DNA of 64,000 bases from Bacteroidota bacterium (lineage in GTDB: Bacteria; Bacteroidota; Ignavibacteria; Ignavibacteriales; Melioribacteraceae), in assembly GCA_023381535.1 (NCBI GenBank), contig JAMCSN010000108.1:65059-129058 (forward strand). Reading direction: 5' to 3'. Both the position numbers and the translations under genes were made by a program. The notes beneath the pieces were generated by a model. That model saw nothing but the letters and a program-made list of their open reading frames with translations, made no database searches and was not told the origin of the DNA. Of this stretch, positions 43,675-52,511 are shown piece after piece. Numbering within the stretch: position 1 is the first letter of the stretch; each line of letters opens with the position of its first letter.

Positions 43675-45357
43675 TTAAATTGTTACCTGTTCCTTATACT
43701 CCCCAAAGACCTCTCGCAACGTATTAGAGATTTCACCGATGCTTGCATAAGTTCTAACAGCCTCAAGAATAAAAGGAATAAGATTGTCATTTCCTTCAGC
43801 GGCTATTTTCAACGCCGATAGTTTTAGTTTTACGTCGTCGTTATTTCGTTCGGCTCGGACTTTACTTAAAAATGCTATCTGGTCACGCTGAACCTTCTCA
43901 TCAATTTTTAGCAATTCATTTTTCTGTTCATCTTTCTCTTGGAATTTATTTACGCCTACGATAATTCTTTCGCCGCGTTCAACTTCCTGCTGAAACCGGT
44001 ACGCCGATTTTTGAATTTCGGTTTGAATGTACCCTGCTTCGATAGCACTTATCATTCCGCCCAACGAATCAATCCTGTTGATATATTCTTCGGCTTCCTT
44101 TTCAATTTGATCCGTTAACGATTCAACATAATAGGAACCGGCGAGCGGATCAATTGTATTTGTAACGCCGCTTTCGTAAGCAATAATTTGTTGGGTCCGG
44201 AGTGCAATCTTAACAGATTCTTCGGTTGGCAGCGCGAGTGCTTCATCGCGTGAGTTTGTGTGCAAACTTTGCGTTCCGCCAAGCACTGCCGCCAGTGTTT
44301 GAATAGCGACGCGGACAATATTATTATCGACCTGTTGCGCGGTTAGAGATGAACCGGCTGTCTGCGTATGAAAGCGCAGCATCTGAGATTTTTCTTTCTT
44401 CGCGCCGAAACGTTCTTTCATGATTTTTGCCCAGAGGCGACGTGCCGCTCGAAACTTTGCAACTTCTTCAAGCAGATCATTGTGAGCGTTGAAGAAAAAC
44501 GAAAGTTGACCGGCAAATTCATCAACATCTAATCCGGCTTTTATTGCCGCGTTAACATATGCAATTCCGTCGGCGAGAGTGAAACCAACTTCCTGTGCCG
44601 CCGTTGATCCGGCTTCCCGAATGTGATAACCGGAAATTGAAATTGTATTCCATTTTGGAATTTCTTTTGCACAGTACTCAAAGATGTTGGTGATTAACCG
44701 CATCGAAGCTTTCGGCGGATAAATATATGTTCCGCGCGCAACGTATTCTTTTAAAATATCATTCTGAATTGTTCCGCTGATTTTATCTTTGCCGATTCCT
44801 TGTTTTTCTGCGACGGCAATGTAAAGCGCCAATAGAACAGATGCGGGTGCGTTGATTGTCATTGAAGTGGAAACTTTATCGAGCGGAATTTTATCAAACA
44901 AAATTTCCATATCGGCAAGCGTGTCGATTGCAACTCCGACTTTGCCAACTTCGCCGAGTGCCATCGGATGATCGCTGTCGTAACCGATTTGTGTCGGAAG
45001 ATCGAACGCAACCGACAAACCCATTTGCCCTTGCGATAACAAGTAGCGGTATCGTTCGTTCGATTCTTTTGCAGTTCCGAATCCGGCGTATTGACGCATC
45101 GTCCAAAGTCTTCCGCGATACATTGATGGCTGCACGCCGCGTGTAAACGGATAACATCCGGGGTAACCTAACTTCTCATTGTATTCACTTGGGTCAGAAT
45201 CTACCGGAGTGTAAAGCGGTTCAACTTTAGTGAATGATTGTGTTGTGAATGATTCTTGTCTCTCGGGGAATTTCGAAATTAATTTTTGATAAACATTCCT
45301 TTCCCAATCGCTAAATGCATCTTGAACTTTAGATTTCAGTTCATCCGACTTTTGCAT
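43675..45357 (-). CDS. methylmalonyl-CoA mutase, catalytic subunit without B12 domain
   Basis: 560 residues covering the TIM-barrel (acyl-CoA binding) domain: [25 protein letters not shown] near 75-100, the substrate stretches [13 protein letters not shown] and [13 protein letters not shown], and the [21 protein letters not shown] motif near 370. The C-terminal cobalamin-binding domain (DxHxxG) is absent, so the partner subunit must be encoded elsewhere, as in two-gene mutases. ATG at 45357 with AAAGG seven bases before it is chosen over GTG at 45363. Links succinyl-CoA to propionyl-CoA metabolism together with mce. Isobutyryl-CoA mutase is a less likely alternative. Confidence 0.92.
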   Translation of the reverse strand: MQKSDELKSKVQDAFSDWERNVYQKLISKFPERQESFTTQSFTKVEPLYTPVDSDPSEYNEKLGYPGCYPFTRGVQPSMYRGRLWTMRQYAGFGTAKESNERYRYLLSQGQMGLSVAFDLPTQIGYDSDHPMALGEVGKVGVAIDTLADMEILFDKIPLDKVSTSMTINAPASVLLALYIAVAEKQGIGKDKISGTIQNDILKEYVARGTYIYPPKASMRLITNIFEYCAKEIPKWNTISISGYHIREAGSTAAQEVGFTLADGIAYVNAAIKAGLDVDEFAGQLSFFFNAHNDLLEEVAKFRAARRLWAKIMKERFGAKKEKSQMLRFHTQTAGSSLTAQQVDNNIVRVAIQTLAAVLGGTQSLHTNSRDEALALPTEESVKIALRTQQIIAYESGVTNTIDPLAGSYYVESLTDQIEKEAEEYINRIDSLGGMISAIEAGYIQTEIQKSAYRFQQEVERGERIIVGVNKFQEKDEQKNELLKIDEKVQRDQIAFLSKVRAERNNDDVKLKLSALKIAAEGNDNLIPFILEAVRTYASIGEISNTLREVFGEYKEQVTI

Positions 45358-45567
45358 GTTCACCTTTGAAAGAGTTAATAATACTTACTGAAATTTATGT
45401 CACAGTTAAAGAATTATCTATTGTGCTATTAGCTGAAAGGAAATTTAATTAAAAGTAATGATATTGGTTAATTTGTATTCTTGTTCAAATAAGGTGATCT
45501 GAATTGTACGGCCGGACTATGTTACACTGAAACCAATAAACAATCGGAAATTATTCATTCGCCACCC

Positions 45568-45598
45568 TTGACAAAAGATCGTTGAAAGTCTATTTTTA
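45568..45598 (+). promoter_or_regulatory. promoter of tRNA-Asn
   Basis: TTGAC at 45568-45572 and TATTTTTA at 45591-45598 with a 20-base spacer (from TTG), 14 bases before the tRNA. Close to the Bacteroidetes TTG / TAnnTTTG pattern except the last base. Confidence 0.5.
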
Positions 45599-45612
45599 CG
45601 CCGCAAATTTAT

Positions 45613-45684
45613 TCCGCGGTAGCTCAATGGTAGAGCATGCGGCTGTTAACCGCAGGGTTGCAAGTTCGAGCCTTGCCCGCGGAG
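45613..45684 (+). tRNA. tRNA-Asn (GTT)
   Basis: 72-base cloverleaf. Acceptor TCCGCGG (45613-45619) pairs perfectly with CCGCGGA (45677-45683); D-stem GCTC/GAGC; anticodon stem TGCGG/CCGCA with loop CTGTTAA, anticodon GTT at 45645-45647; T-stem GCAAG/CTTGC with TTCGAGC loop; discriminator G. The CCA end is not encoded and must be added. Confidence 0.97.
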
Positions 45685-45690
45685 CTAAGA

Positions 45691-45720
45691 AGTCCCGATG
45701 ATGAATCGGGATTCTTGTTT
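45691..45720 (+). terminator. hairpin terminator 1 after tRNA-Asn
   Basis: AGTCCCGAT (45691-45699) pairs with ATCGGGATT (45705-45713), followed by CTTGTTTT. Confidence 0.75.
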
Positions 45721-45750
45721 TAATGTCTCCGTTGTGAAAACATTTACAGT

Positions 45751-45780
45751 AGTCCCGCTTAACGGCGGGATTGCTGTTTT
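45751..45780 (+). terminator. hairpin terminator 2 after tRNA-Asn
   Basis: AGTCCCGC (45751-45758) pairs with GCGGGATT (45765-45772), followed by GCTGTTTT. Same layout as the hairpin 60 bases upstream. Confidence 0.7.
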
Positions 45781-45970
45781 AAAAAGCACTACGATAAAAT
45801 TTGTATATATATCATTCCGACGTTCTGGAGAGAACAGAAAATGTATGCCAATGAAAAAACTTTTTACAAACGAGAACATTTAGACGTGCCCCTGTTACCC
45901 GCCGCCAGATAAATTAATGTTTTAAAGAATTCAACTTTTTAGATAACCGAGAGGACAGCTCGCGATTCGA

Positions 45971-46004
45971 AGAAAGCCCGTAGAAAGGCGGGTTTCTGTT
46001 TTTG
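45971..46004 (+). terminator. hairpin terminator 3 after tRNA-Asn
   Basis: AGAAA-(G)-CCCG (45971-45980) pairs with CGGGTTTCT (45989-45997) with one bulged G, followed by GTTTTTG. It resembles the two hairpins further upstream. Confidence 0.65.
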
Positions 46005-46178
46005 TCAAATTCCATTAATGAATGCAGAGTCCGCACTGAAAGTTGTACGAGCTAATCCATGTATTACAATTTGAATCATATTTTTCTTAGGTTGCGCATC
46101 GAAAACATGTCAAGAAGTTGTTTTTTGTTAGTTACCTTTCAATAAAAAAATGATTTATAATCCGTTGTAGGATGTCTA

Positions 46179-48011
46179 ATGGTGATTTTCAAAAAAATAA
46201 ATTTCCTTTTTGTGATTGTTAGTCTGAATTTTCTATATGCGCAGGGACAGAAAGACATTGTTGCAAAAGTCGGAAACATTCCAATAACAAAAGAAGAGTT
46301 TCAGAAACGGTTTGATTTTACGCCGCATCCCGGTAGTATCGGAGATGTTGATTCCACACTTACCAAAAGAGAATTTCTGCACACGCTTATTGCGGAAAAA
46401 TTGTTAGCAGGAGATGCCATCAAGAAGGGATTTGAATCGTCTGCTGAATATCTGAAAGCATACAATTATATACGTGATTTTTATTTGAGAGACGCACTTT
46501 ACACTATGGAAGTGAAAAATAAAACTGTCATTCCGGATTCCGCATTGAGAATAGGACGTGATAGAATGCGCAGAACGCTTATGGTAAAATTTATATTCTC
46601 CCGCGATGAAAAAGAAATTACAGATATTTATAGATCGTTAATGACCCACGCTACGTTTGATTCTGTTTTATCAACTCGACCGGAAAATGCCGAACAAAAA
46701 AAAGCCATAGAAATAACTTTCGGCACGATGAATGAGGAAGTTGAAAATTATCTTTATAATTTGAAGCTGACTGAAATTACTCCGCCTATTGAACTACCCG
46801 AGGGTTGGTATATATTCAGACTTTATTCCGGTACCATAAAAGATGATTTACAAGATATAGATATTCAAAAAGTAGAAAGGGTTGTAAGAGATAGAATGTA
46901 CGACTGCACGTACCAGGCGTTTTACAAAAAGTTTTTCAAAGGAGTTGTTGTTGATGCTGATCGAAGTATTTTTCAAGATTTGCGGAAAGCGTTATATGAA
47001 TACATAAAAGAAAACGACAAATTTTTAGTACTTAAGAATAAGAAATATACTCTGTTCGAAAAGGAAATTAATATAATTAGAGGGACGTTTTCTCAGCAAA
47101 GACTAAACACCAAATTCATTAAGTTTTCTGAAAAACCGGTTACATTTAACGACTTTTTGGATTTCATGAGTTCTGAAGGATTTGAATTTGTGAACAAAGA
47201 TTCCGCGCATGTTGAGTCAAGACTAAATACGTTCATCTCCACTTACATTCAAAATGAAATCTTAGCAAGAGAAGCTCTGAAAAGAGGGTATGATAAACTG
47301 GCATATGTAGAAAGTGAATTAAAAATTTGGCGCGAATATTTTTTGGCTAATCTGGATATGAAGCAAATCTATAAAAAAGAAAACGTCACCGATGAAGAAG
47401 CGCGTGAGTTTTATAATAAGAATAATAAAATTGTTCCGCGTCCGGCCGAATTTAAAATATCTGAAATTCTTGTTGATAGTCTCGACACAGTAAACAAGAT
47501 TTTTTCCGAACTTGACAAGGGAAAAGATTTTAAGGAATTAGCCGCTCAATATGCTAGAGAAGATTCAACAAGGAACCGCGGCTCGGAAATCAGTTCGAAC
47601 CAGATTGATAGTGCAAACGGAGTATGGCAAATTGTATCTAAAATGAAGGTAGGTGAAGTTTACGGACCAATAAAAGTTCGGGGAGGATTCTCAATTATAA
47701 AACTTTTGAAACGTGATGAACCAAAACAAGAACGTGTCGAAACATTCGAAGAAGCGAAAAACAATATTAAAGATATTTTGCAAACTGAAAAGATGAACAA
47801 GAAATTGATAGATTATACTGCCCGACTGGCAATGGATACTAAGCTCGAGATTAATGATAAGGTTTTTAATTCAACCAAGATTAATCCAGTCAATATGATC
47901 GTCTACCGCAGATTCGGTTTCGGGGGTCAACAGATTGCAGTCCCTTATACTCCTAATTTTTCTGATTGGTACAAAAAATATTTGGAATTAAGAAAATCAC
48001 TTTCATTCTGA
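46179..48011 (+). CDS. SurA/PpiC-like peptidylprolyl isomerase
   Basis: 610-residue periplasmic folding protein. Signal peptide ending at LNFLYAQ; an N-terminal chaperone region beginning with VAKVGNIPITKEEFQKRF, the SurA_N pattern; and a parvulin-type rotamase domain near residues 425-525 (FKISEILVDSLDTV, FKELAAQYAREDS, GSEISSNQID, VGEVYGPIKVRGGFSIIKLL). A second, degenerate rotamase-like segment may lie near 150-235. It begins a four-gene operon with a solute-binding protein, kinase and regulator (gaps 6, 3 and 13 bases). A dedicated folding factor for exported proteins of the downstream locus is an inference from this position. Confidence 0.85.
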   Translation: MVIFKKINFLFVIVSLNFLYAQGQKDIVAKVGNIPITKEEFQKRFDFTPHPGSIGDVDSTLTKREFLHTLIAEKLLAGDAIKKGFESSAEYLKAYNYIRDFYLRDALYTMEVKNKTVIPDSALRIGRDRMRRTLMVKFIFSRDEKEITDIYRSLMTHATFDSVLSTRPENAEQKKAIEITFGTMNEEVENYLYNLKLTEITPPIELPEGWYIFRLYSGTIKDDLQDIDIQKVERVVRDRMYDCTYQAFYKKFFKGVVVDADRSIFQDLRKALYEYIKENDKFLVLKNKKYTLFEKEINIIRGTFSQQRLNTKFIKFSEKPVTFNDFLDFMSSEGFEFVNKDSAHVESRLNTFISTYIQNEILAREALKRGYDKLAYVESELKIWREYFLANLDMKQIYKKENVTDEEAREFYNKNNKIVPRPAEFKISEILVDSLDTVNKIFSELDKGKDFKELAAQYAREDSTRNRGSEISSNQIDSANGVWQIVSKMKVGEVYGPIKVRGGFSIIKLLKRDEPKQERVETFEEAKNNIKDILQTEKMNKKLIDYTARLAMDTKLEINDKVFNSTKINPVNMIVYRRFGFGGQQIAVPYTPNFSDWYKKYLELRKSLSF

Positions 48012-48017
48012 TTTAAG

Positions 48018-49349
48018 ATGGTTAAGAAATTAGAACAGTTTACAAAAACGTTTTATTACACAATAGCGGGCATAACTCTATTGGTAGTAATTACACTTGT
48101 GTTTGTATTTCTTTTAGGAGAAGATGGGCTAACAGTAAAACCGATTGTAAAAAAAATATATTATGCAGATAACATTTCACCTACTCACCAACTTTTAATT
48201 GATAAATTCAATAAGCGATATAAAGGAAAGATTGAAATTGTCCCCATTAATCTTCCGTTCGAAAAATTCAGCACGAATGAAAGAAAAGAATTACTAATCC
48301 GTTACCTGAGAAGTAAAAGTGACCGCATTGATATATTTGCTGTCGATCAAATATGGGTATCACGTTTCGCAAAATGGGCAGAGCCGCTCGACAGATATTT
48401 CCAACATGCATTCCAAGACAAATTGATTCGACCAGCTCTGAAAATATGCCAGTATAATAAAGAACTTGTTGCAGTTCCGTTATACTATGACGTTGGCTTG
48501 CTTTATTACAACGATGATATTTTAAGAAAGGCTCAAAATTATACTGAGATTAAAAAAGAACTTTCGAACTTTATCACATGGGAACGGTTTGTAGAAATCA
48601 GCAAGCAGTTAAAGTCTCTTGGCAAATCTGTCTTTCTTTTCCCCGCCGATGATTACGAGGGACTGATGTGCAGTTTCTTTGAATTGCTGGGCAATCTGAA
48701 CCAAAATATTATTGCAGGCGACACTATCAAATTGAACACCCCTGCGGCAGTGAAATCGCTACAATTTCTTGTGGATTTAATATATGATTCAAAAATCACT
48801 CCTCAAGAGGTATTAAATTTCAGAGATCCGGAATGTTATAAAGAATTTGCTCAGGATAATGCCATTTTTCTTCGTGGCTGGACGGGTTTTCAATTTTGGT
48901 ACAGGGATGTAATTGGACCGAAAGATGTTTCTTCCAAGTTTTTGCCTGTGCCATTACCGCATTTTAAAAACGGAAAACCCTCAAGTGTTATTGGTGGATG
49001 GAATTTGATGTTATCTAAAAGTTCGAAAAATAAAAACGAAGCGATTGAGTTTATGAAATTTATGGCGTCCGAGGAATCGCAAGAAACAATGTTTGAAAGT
49101 GGCGGTTATTTGCCTATTAACAAAAATGTTTACACTGATGATGAGTTTATAAAGAAACACTCCGATATCAAATTCTACGAAAAAATTATGTGCACAGGCT
49201 ATTATAGACCTTTTACAGAGAAATACACTCGTTACTCAGATGTAATTACTTATTATATAAATTTAGCAATGCGCAAAAAAATTAGTGCCCAAAAAGCTCT
49301 TGCAACGGCTGAAAAACTAATTAACTCACACGAATTTTTCTTGAAATAA
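48018..49349 (+). CDS. membrane-anchored extracellular solute-binding protein (family 1)
   Basis: 443 residues of the MalE-type (cluster D) sugar-binding fold, held by one N-terminal helix (residues ~14-36) without lipobox or evident cleavage site. Body: HQLLIDKFNKRY..., DIFAVDQIWVSRFAKWAEPLDRYFQ (near 100-125), VAVPLYYDVGLLYYN, the signature GGWNLMLSKSSKNKNEAIEFMKFMAS (near 325-350). No ABC permease or ATPase is nearby; instead a histidine kinase follows after three bases. The obvious reading is a ligand-sensing subunit that docks on the kinase rather than a transport component. An orphan sugar transporter subunit is the alternative. Confidence 0.85.
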   Translation: MVKKLEQFTKTFYYTIAGITLLVVITLVFVFLLGEDGLTVKPIVKKIYYADNISPTHQLLIDKFNKRYKGKIEIVPINLPFEKFSTNERKELLIRYLRSKSDRIDIFAVDQIWVSRFAKWAEPLDRYFQHAFQDKLIRPALKICQYNKELVAVPLYYDVGLLYYNDDILRKAQNYTEIKKELSNFITWERFVEISKQLKSLGKSVFLFPADDYEGLMCSFFELLGNLNQNIIAGDTIKLNTPAAVKSLQFLVDLIYDSKITPQEVLNFRDPECYKEFAQDNAIFLRGWTGFQFWYRDVIGPKDVSSKFLPVPLPHFKNGKPSSVIGGWNLMLSKSSKNKNEAIEFMKFMASEESQETMFESGGYLPINKNVYTDDEFIKKHSDIKFYEKIMCTGYYRPFTEKYTRYSDVITYYINLAMRKKISAQKALATAEKLINSHEFFLK

Positions 49350-49352
49350 GCT

Positions 49353-50834
49353 ATGAAATCAAACAATCCATTCATAGAAAGTCTTAAGAAATATCGTTTT
49401 GAATTAAGGCATTTGACTGTTGTATTTATTGCTTTGCTGATTCTACAATTGGTGCTTCTATATGTTAATAAAGTCTCGTTGAGAAATTTTGTGGATGATA
49501 CACAGGAGTGGTTCCAAAAAAATTCAGCAGAAAAATTTGCCGGACTTAGCGCTTCCACCCTCGAATTACTAATGGAGACAACGCGAAAAAATACTACTCC
49601 TTACGGTGGGGATAGAAGAAGAGTAATCCAATTCTTTGACATCATTTTAAACCAGCATGTACTTCAGCAAAATGTGGAAGAAATTTGTCTTCTAGTATCC
49701 AATGCAAATAAGACTTATGTTATTGACGATGGGCGCGTGCTGTACTCATTTCTACTTACTCAAAAAATAGAAGAACCCGATGCGTCCACCCGTCATGTGG
49801 ATGCCTTGAACATTTACAATGATATTAGAAAAGAGCTTAAAGCAAACGAAGAAATAGTAAATGTTTTAAAGAATAACCATACGTATCACATATTTGTTCC
49901 ATTCGTTCCCAACGGTGAGTTTATGGGAGCGCTTTACATGAAGAACATCACCGATGTTTCTTTCATTCAGCGTGCAATAATTTCCAATTATGAAGAGACA
50001 TCAATTATATATACTGCGCTGTTCCTTCTTGGTTTACTTGCTATGTATTACATTTCGTCTTATACCGTAAAGGAACGGGACGAAGCACAGAAGCGTTTGA
50101 TGGATGAACATGAAAAAAGTATCAAGCAGAAAATCGATTACGATAAAGAAACATTGTTTACAAAGAGAATCTATCACACGCACCACAAAGCAGAAAAAGT
50201 AATGGGATTTATTAAAGACGATTTACGAAGTATTAATCCGCAGAACATAGATGAAATTAAATATCGGGCGACACGCTATTCCAATTTTATTTCGCGTGTT
50301 ATCTATGACATGAAATGGTACGATCCTCCGATTCAGACAATAAGAAACATGAGTTTTCAAACGGATCTGAATGAAGTTATTAGGTTTATAGTAGAACATA
50401 TTTTTAATCGAACTTCAAAGAAATCGGTTTCTTATGAAATTGTTATGGATCTGGATAAGAATGTTCCTGTTCTGCATATAAATGAGTTTGTTATTTGGGA
50501 AATCATAGAACCGTTAATTCAAAACAGTATAGACCACGGTGGGGACGATAATATTTTAATAAAAATTTCAACTGTACACTATCCTAAACAACATATTACA
50601 AAATTATTTATAGAAGATAACGGTTTGGGAATATCACCCGAACTCCTAAAAACTGACGAAAACGGAGTGAAGCTTCTCTTCCTTGAAAATGTTACAACAA
50701 AAAATGAAACTCCGTCATCTGGGTACGGATGCTATATTGCATATGAGATTGCTACACAACGCTGCGCTTGGAGTATCGACGCTGAAAATTTACAAAAACG
50801 TGGTTGTCGATTCATAATTACGATTCCACATTAA
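49353..50834 (+). CDS. membrane sensor histidine kinase
   Basis: 493 residues: first membrane helix ~22-43, a periplasmic sensor domain ~45-205 (Cache/four-helix-like), second helix ~210-230, then an HK core. The likely phosphoacceptor lies in KRIYHTHHKAEKVMGF near 272-280; ATPase domain has the N box IWEIIEPLIQNSIDHGG (near 388), FIEDNGLGISPE (near 428) and a short GYGCYIA G2 box (near 455). Placed between the binding protein (3-base gap) and the sigma54 activator (13-base gap): a three-component sensory relay. Stop codon is followed by GGAGAAG, a ribosome site for the regulator. Confidence 0.85.
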   Translation: MKSNNPFIESLKKYRFELRHLTVVFIALLILQLVLLYVNKVSLRNFVDDTQEWFQKNSAEKFAGLSASTLELLMETTRKNTTPYGGDRRRVIQFFDIILNQHVLQQNVEEICLLVSNANKTYVIDDGRVLYSFLLTQKIEEPDASTRHVDALNIYNDIRKELKANEEIVNVLKNNHTYHIFVPFVPNGEFMGALYMKNITDVSFIQRAIISNYEETSIIYTALFLLGLLAMYYISSYTVKERDEAQKRLMDEHEKSIKQKIDYDKETLFTKRIYHTHHKAEKVMGFIKDDLRSINPQNIDEIKYRATRYSNFISRVIYDMKWYDPPIQTIRNMSFQTDLNEVIRFIVEHIFNRTSKKSVSYEIVMDLDKNVPVLHINEFVIWEIIEPLIQNSIDHGGDDNILIKISTVHYPKQHITKLFIEDNGLGISPELLKTDENGVKLLFLENVTTKNETPSSGYGCYIAYEIATQRCAWSIDAENLQKRGCRFIITIPH

Positions 50835-50847
50835 TTTTGGAGAAGAA

Positions 50848-52311
50848 ATGTTTGACATAGATCAGATTAATATTTTATTAATTGAAGATGAAGAATTTGA
50901 CGTCAGGCGAGTTGAAAACACCATCAAACCTTTCGGTGACAAAATTAAAATTTTGGATGTTGTTTCTGATGGGAAATTAGCGGTTGAACTTTTAGACAAG
51001 AAAAAGAATGCTTACGATTTAGTCATCATGGATTTTCAAATAGCCGGGGGTCTGCGCGGTGAACATCTGATAAAGAAGATCAAACTTATGGATCCGACTC
51101 TGCAGATTATCGTGATAACAAAGATGACCATCAACATTGCCGATTATGATTTCGCTCATAATCTTATGAAAGCCGGTGCGTTTTGGTATTGCACAAAATA
51201 TCCCGGCGACATTGAAGAACATATTTATCAGCCAACCGATTTTATTATGTCGATATTCAATGCCGCAGAAAAAAGAAAATTAATGTGGGATAAACAAAAG
51301 TCGAATCAAAAATTAAACCGGAAGGTTGAAGACATATTAGCCGACAAAAAAATTGTTGGAGTTTCCGAAGAAGTAAATCGGCTGCGGGACCAAATAGCCA
51401 AGTTCGCAAACAGCAATACACCTATTTTAATTTTGGGATCCAGCGGTACAGGTAAAGAACTTGTCGCTTACAATCTTCACTATCTCGGCAATAGGAAATA
51501 TGAAAACTTCATCCCAATAAACTGCGGCAGTATTCCTGATCAATTGATCGAGAGCGAATTATTCGGTTATGAAAAAGGAGCGTTTACCGGAGCGGATAAG
51601 GGCAAGCCGGGTCTTTTTGAACTGGCGAATAACGGGACGATTTTTTTGGATGAAGTTTCCGAGTTGCCGCTTTCATCGCAAGTAAAATTACTGCGCGTGT
51701 TGCAAGAAGGAGAAGTTGAAAAACTCGGCAGAACGGAAAAAGTAAAAGTTAACGTACGAGTAATTTCGGCTTCCAACAAAAATTTGGAAACCGAGGTAAA
51801 AGAAAAAAGATTTAGAGAAGATCTGTATTACCGATTAAACGTGGTTCCTATTCGCGTATCAAATCTAAGCAACAGGCGGGAAGACATTCATTACCTTGTT
51901 GATTATTTCATGAACGATTTCGCAAATGATATGGGAAAGGAAATACCGGTATTAACCGAAGATGCCATGAAGAAACTTGTTAACTATTCATGGCCGGGTA
52001 ATATTAGAGAACTGAAAAACGTAGTTCAGCGGCTTTTATTCTTCGATGAAAAAACTATTGACCCCAACATAGTTGAAACTGCTTTAGGTAAGAAAATATT
52101 TGACACTGATGATGTTATTACTACTTCCGAAGGGATAAGCTTCAAAAATCCAGAAGGAATAATTTCGTTGAAGGGTATGGAAAAAAATTTCCGCGAAAAA
52201 TATTTCAAGTATGTTCGCAATCAATGCGGCTCCGATGCCGAAGCGGCAAAAAAACTGGGATTGGCACCACCCAACTATTCGAGAATGTGCAAAGAGTTGG
52301 GACTGAAATAA
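50848..52311 (+). CDS. NtrC-family sigma54 response regulator
   Basis: 487 residues: receiver domain (ILLIEDEEFD at the N-terminus, phosphorylatable Asp in LVIMDFQIAGG near 58-64), a sigma54-interaction AAA+ ATPase with Walker A GSSGTGKE (near 197), the sigma54-contact loop GAFTGA (near 243), Walker B IFLDEVSEL (near 265), and a C-terminal Fis-type helix-turn-helix (EKYFKYVRNQCGSDAEAAKKL near 455-485). It requires sigma54-RNA polymerase. A matching -24/-12 promoter lies 146 bases after its stop, in front of the GH2 gene, making that gene the most likely target. Confidence 0.94.
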   Translation: MFDIDQINILLIEDEEFDVRRVENTIKPFGDKIKILDVVSDGKLAVELLDKKKNAYDLVIMDFQIAGGLRGEHLIKKIKLMDPTLQIIVITKMTINIADYDFAHNLMKAGAFWYCTKYPGDIEEHIYQPTDFIMSIFNAAEKRKLMWDKQKSNQKLNRKVEDILADKKIVGVSEEVNRLRDQIAKFANSNTPILILGSSGTGKELVAYNLHYLGNRKYENFIPINCGSIPDQLIESELFGYEKGAFTGADKGKPGLFELANNGTIFLDEVSELPLSSQVKLLRVLQEGEVEKLGRTEKVKVNVRVISASNKNLETEVKEKRFREDLYYRLNVVPIRVSNLSNRREDIHYLVDYFMNDFANDMGKEIPVLTEDAMKKLVNYSWPGNIRELKNVVQRLLFFDEKTIDPNIVETALGKKIFDTDDVITTSEGISFKNPEGIISLKGMEKNFREKYFKYVRNQCGSDAEAAKKLGLAPPNYSRMCKELGLK

Positions 52312-52456
52312 ATTTTCAGCACACTTCATAAAAACTAGCCGTTCGCTTTAAAGTTCAGATATCAATATGATAATCACGGATTATTAGTTTTATAACATCT
52401 GTTCCAGCCGACTGAACTAAATCTTTATTTTTTCTTACTTTTTCCAAATTGCAAAG

Positions 52457-52472
52457 TGGTATTACTTTTGCT
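52457..52472 (+). promoter_or_regulatory. sigma54 promoter (-24/-12) of the GH2 gene
   Basis: TGGTATTACTTTTGCT: GG at 52458-52459 and GC at 52470-52471 are exactly 10 bases apart, and 14 of 16 positions fit TGGCACN5TTGCW. Start of transcription would fall near 52483, about 30 bases before the ATG with AGAGGA. AGTTCAG (52352-52358) and CTGAACT (52412-52418) are possible activator sites upstream. Confidence 0.75.
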
Positions 52473-52511
52473 TATAACTTGTGCTACAAATACGATTTTG
52501 AGAGGAAACGA

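Larger units (their letters stand above)
45685..46178. other. gene-free stretch after tRNA-Asn
   Basis: 494 bases without a convincing gene. It holds three terminator-like hairpins (listed separately), a possible 23-codon frame at 45841-45912 with TGGAGAG before its ATG, and the promoter region of the operon starting at 46179. TACCTTTC at 46133-46140 may be a -7 element. Two short overlapping reading frames at 45685-45883 are hairpin DNA. Confidence 0.6.

Noticed and set aside
45364..45567. Cobalamin riboswitch upstream of the mutase
   Set aside because: No B12-box-like sequence was seen on the minus strand in this stretch.
45685..45883. Two overlapping short frames on opposite strands after tRNA-Asn
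   Set aside because: They are made of terminator hairpins; no ribosome site, no family resemblance.
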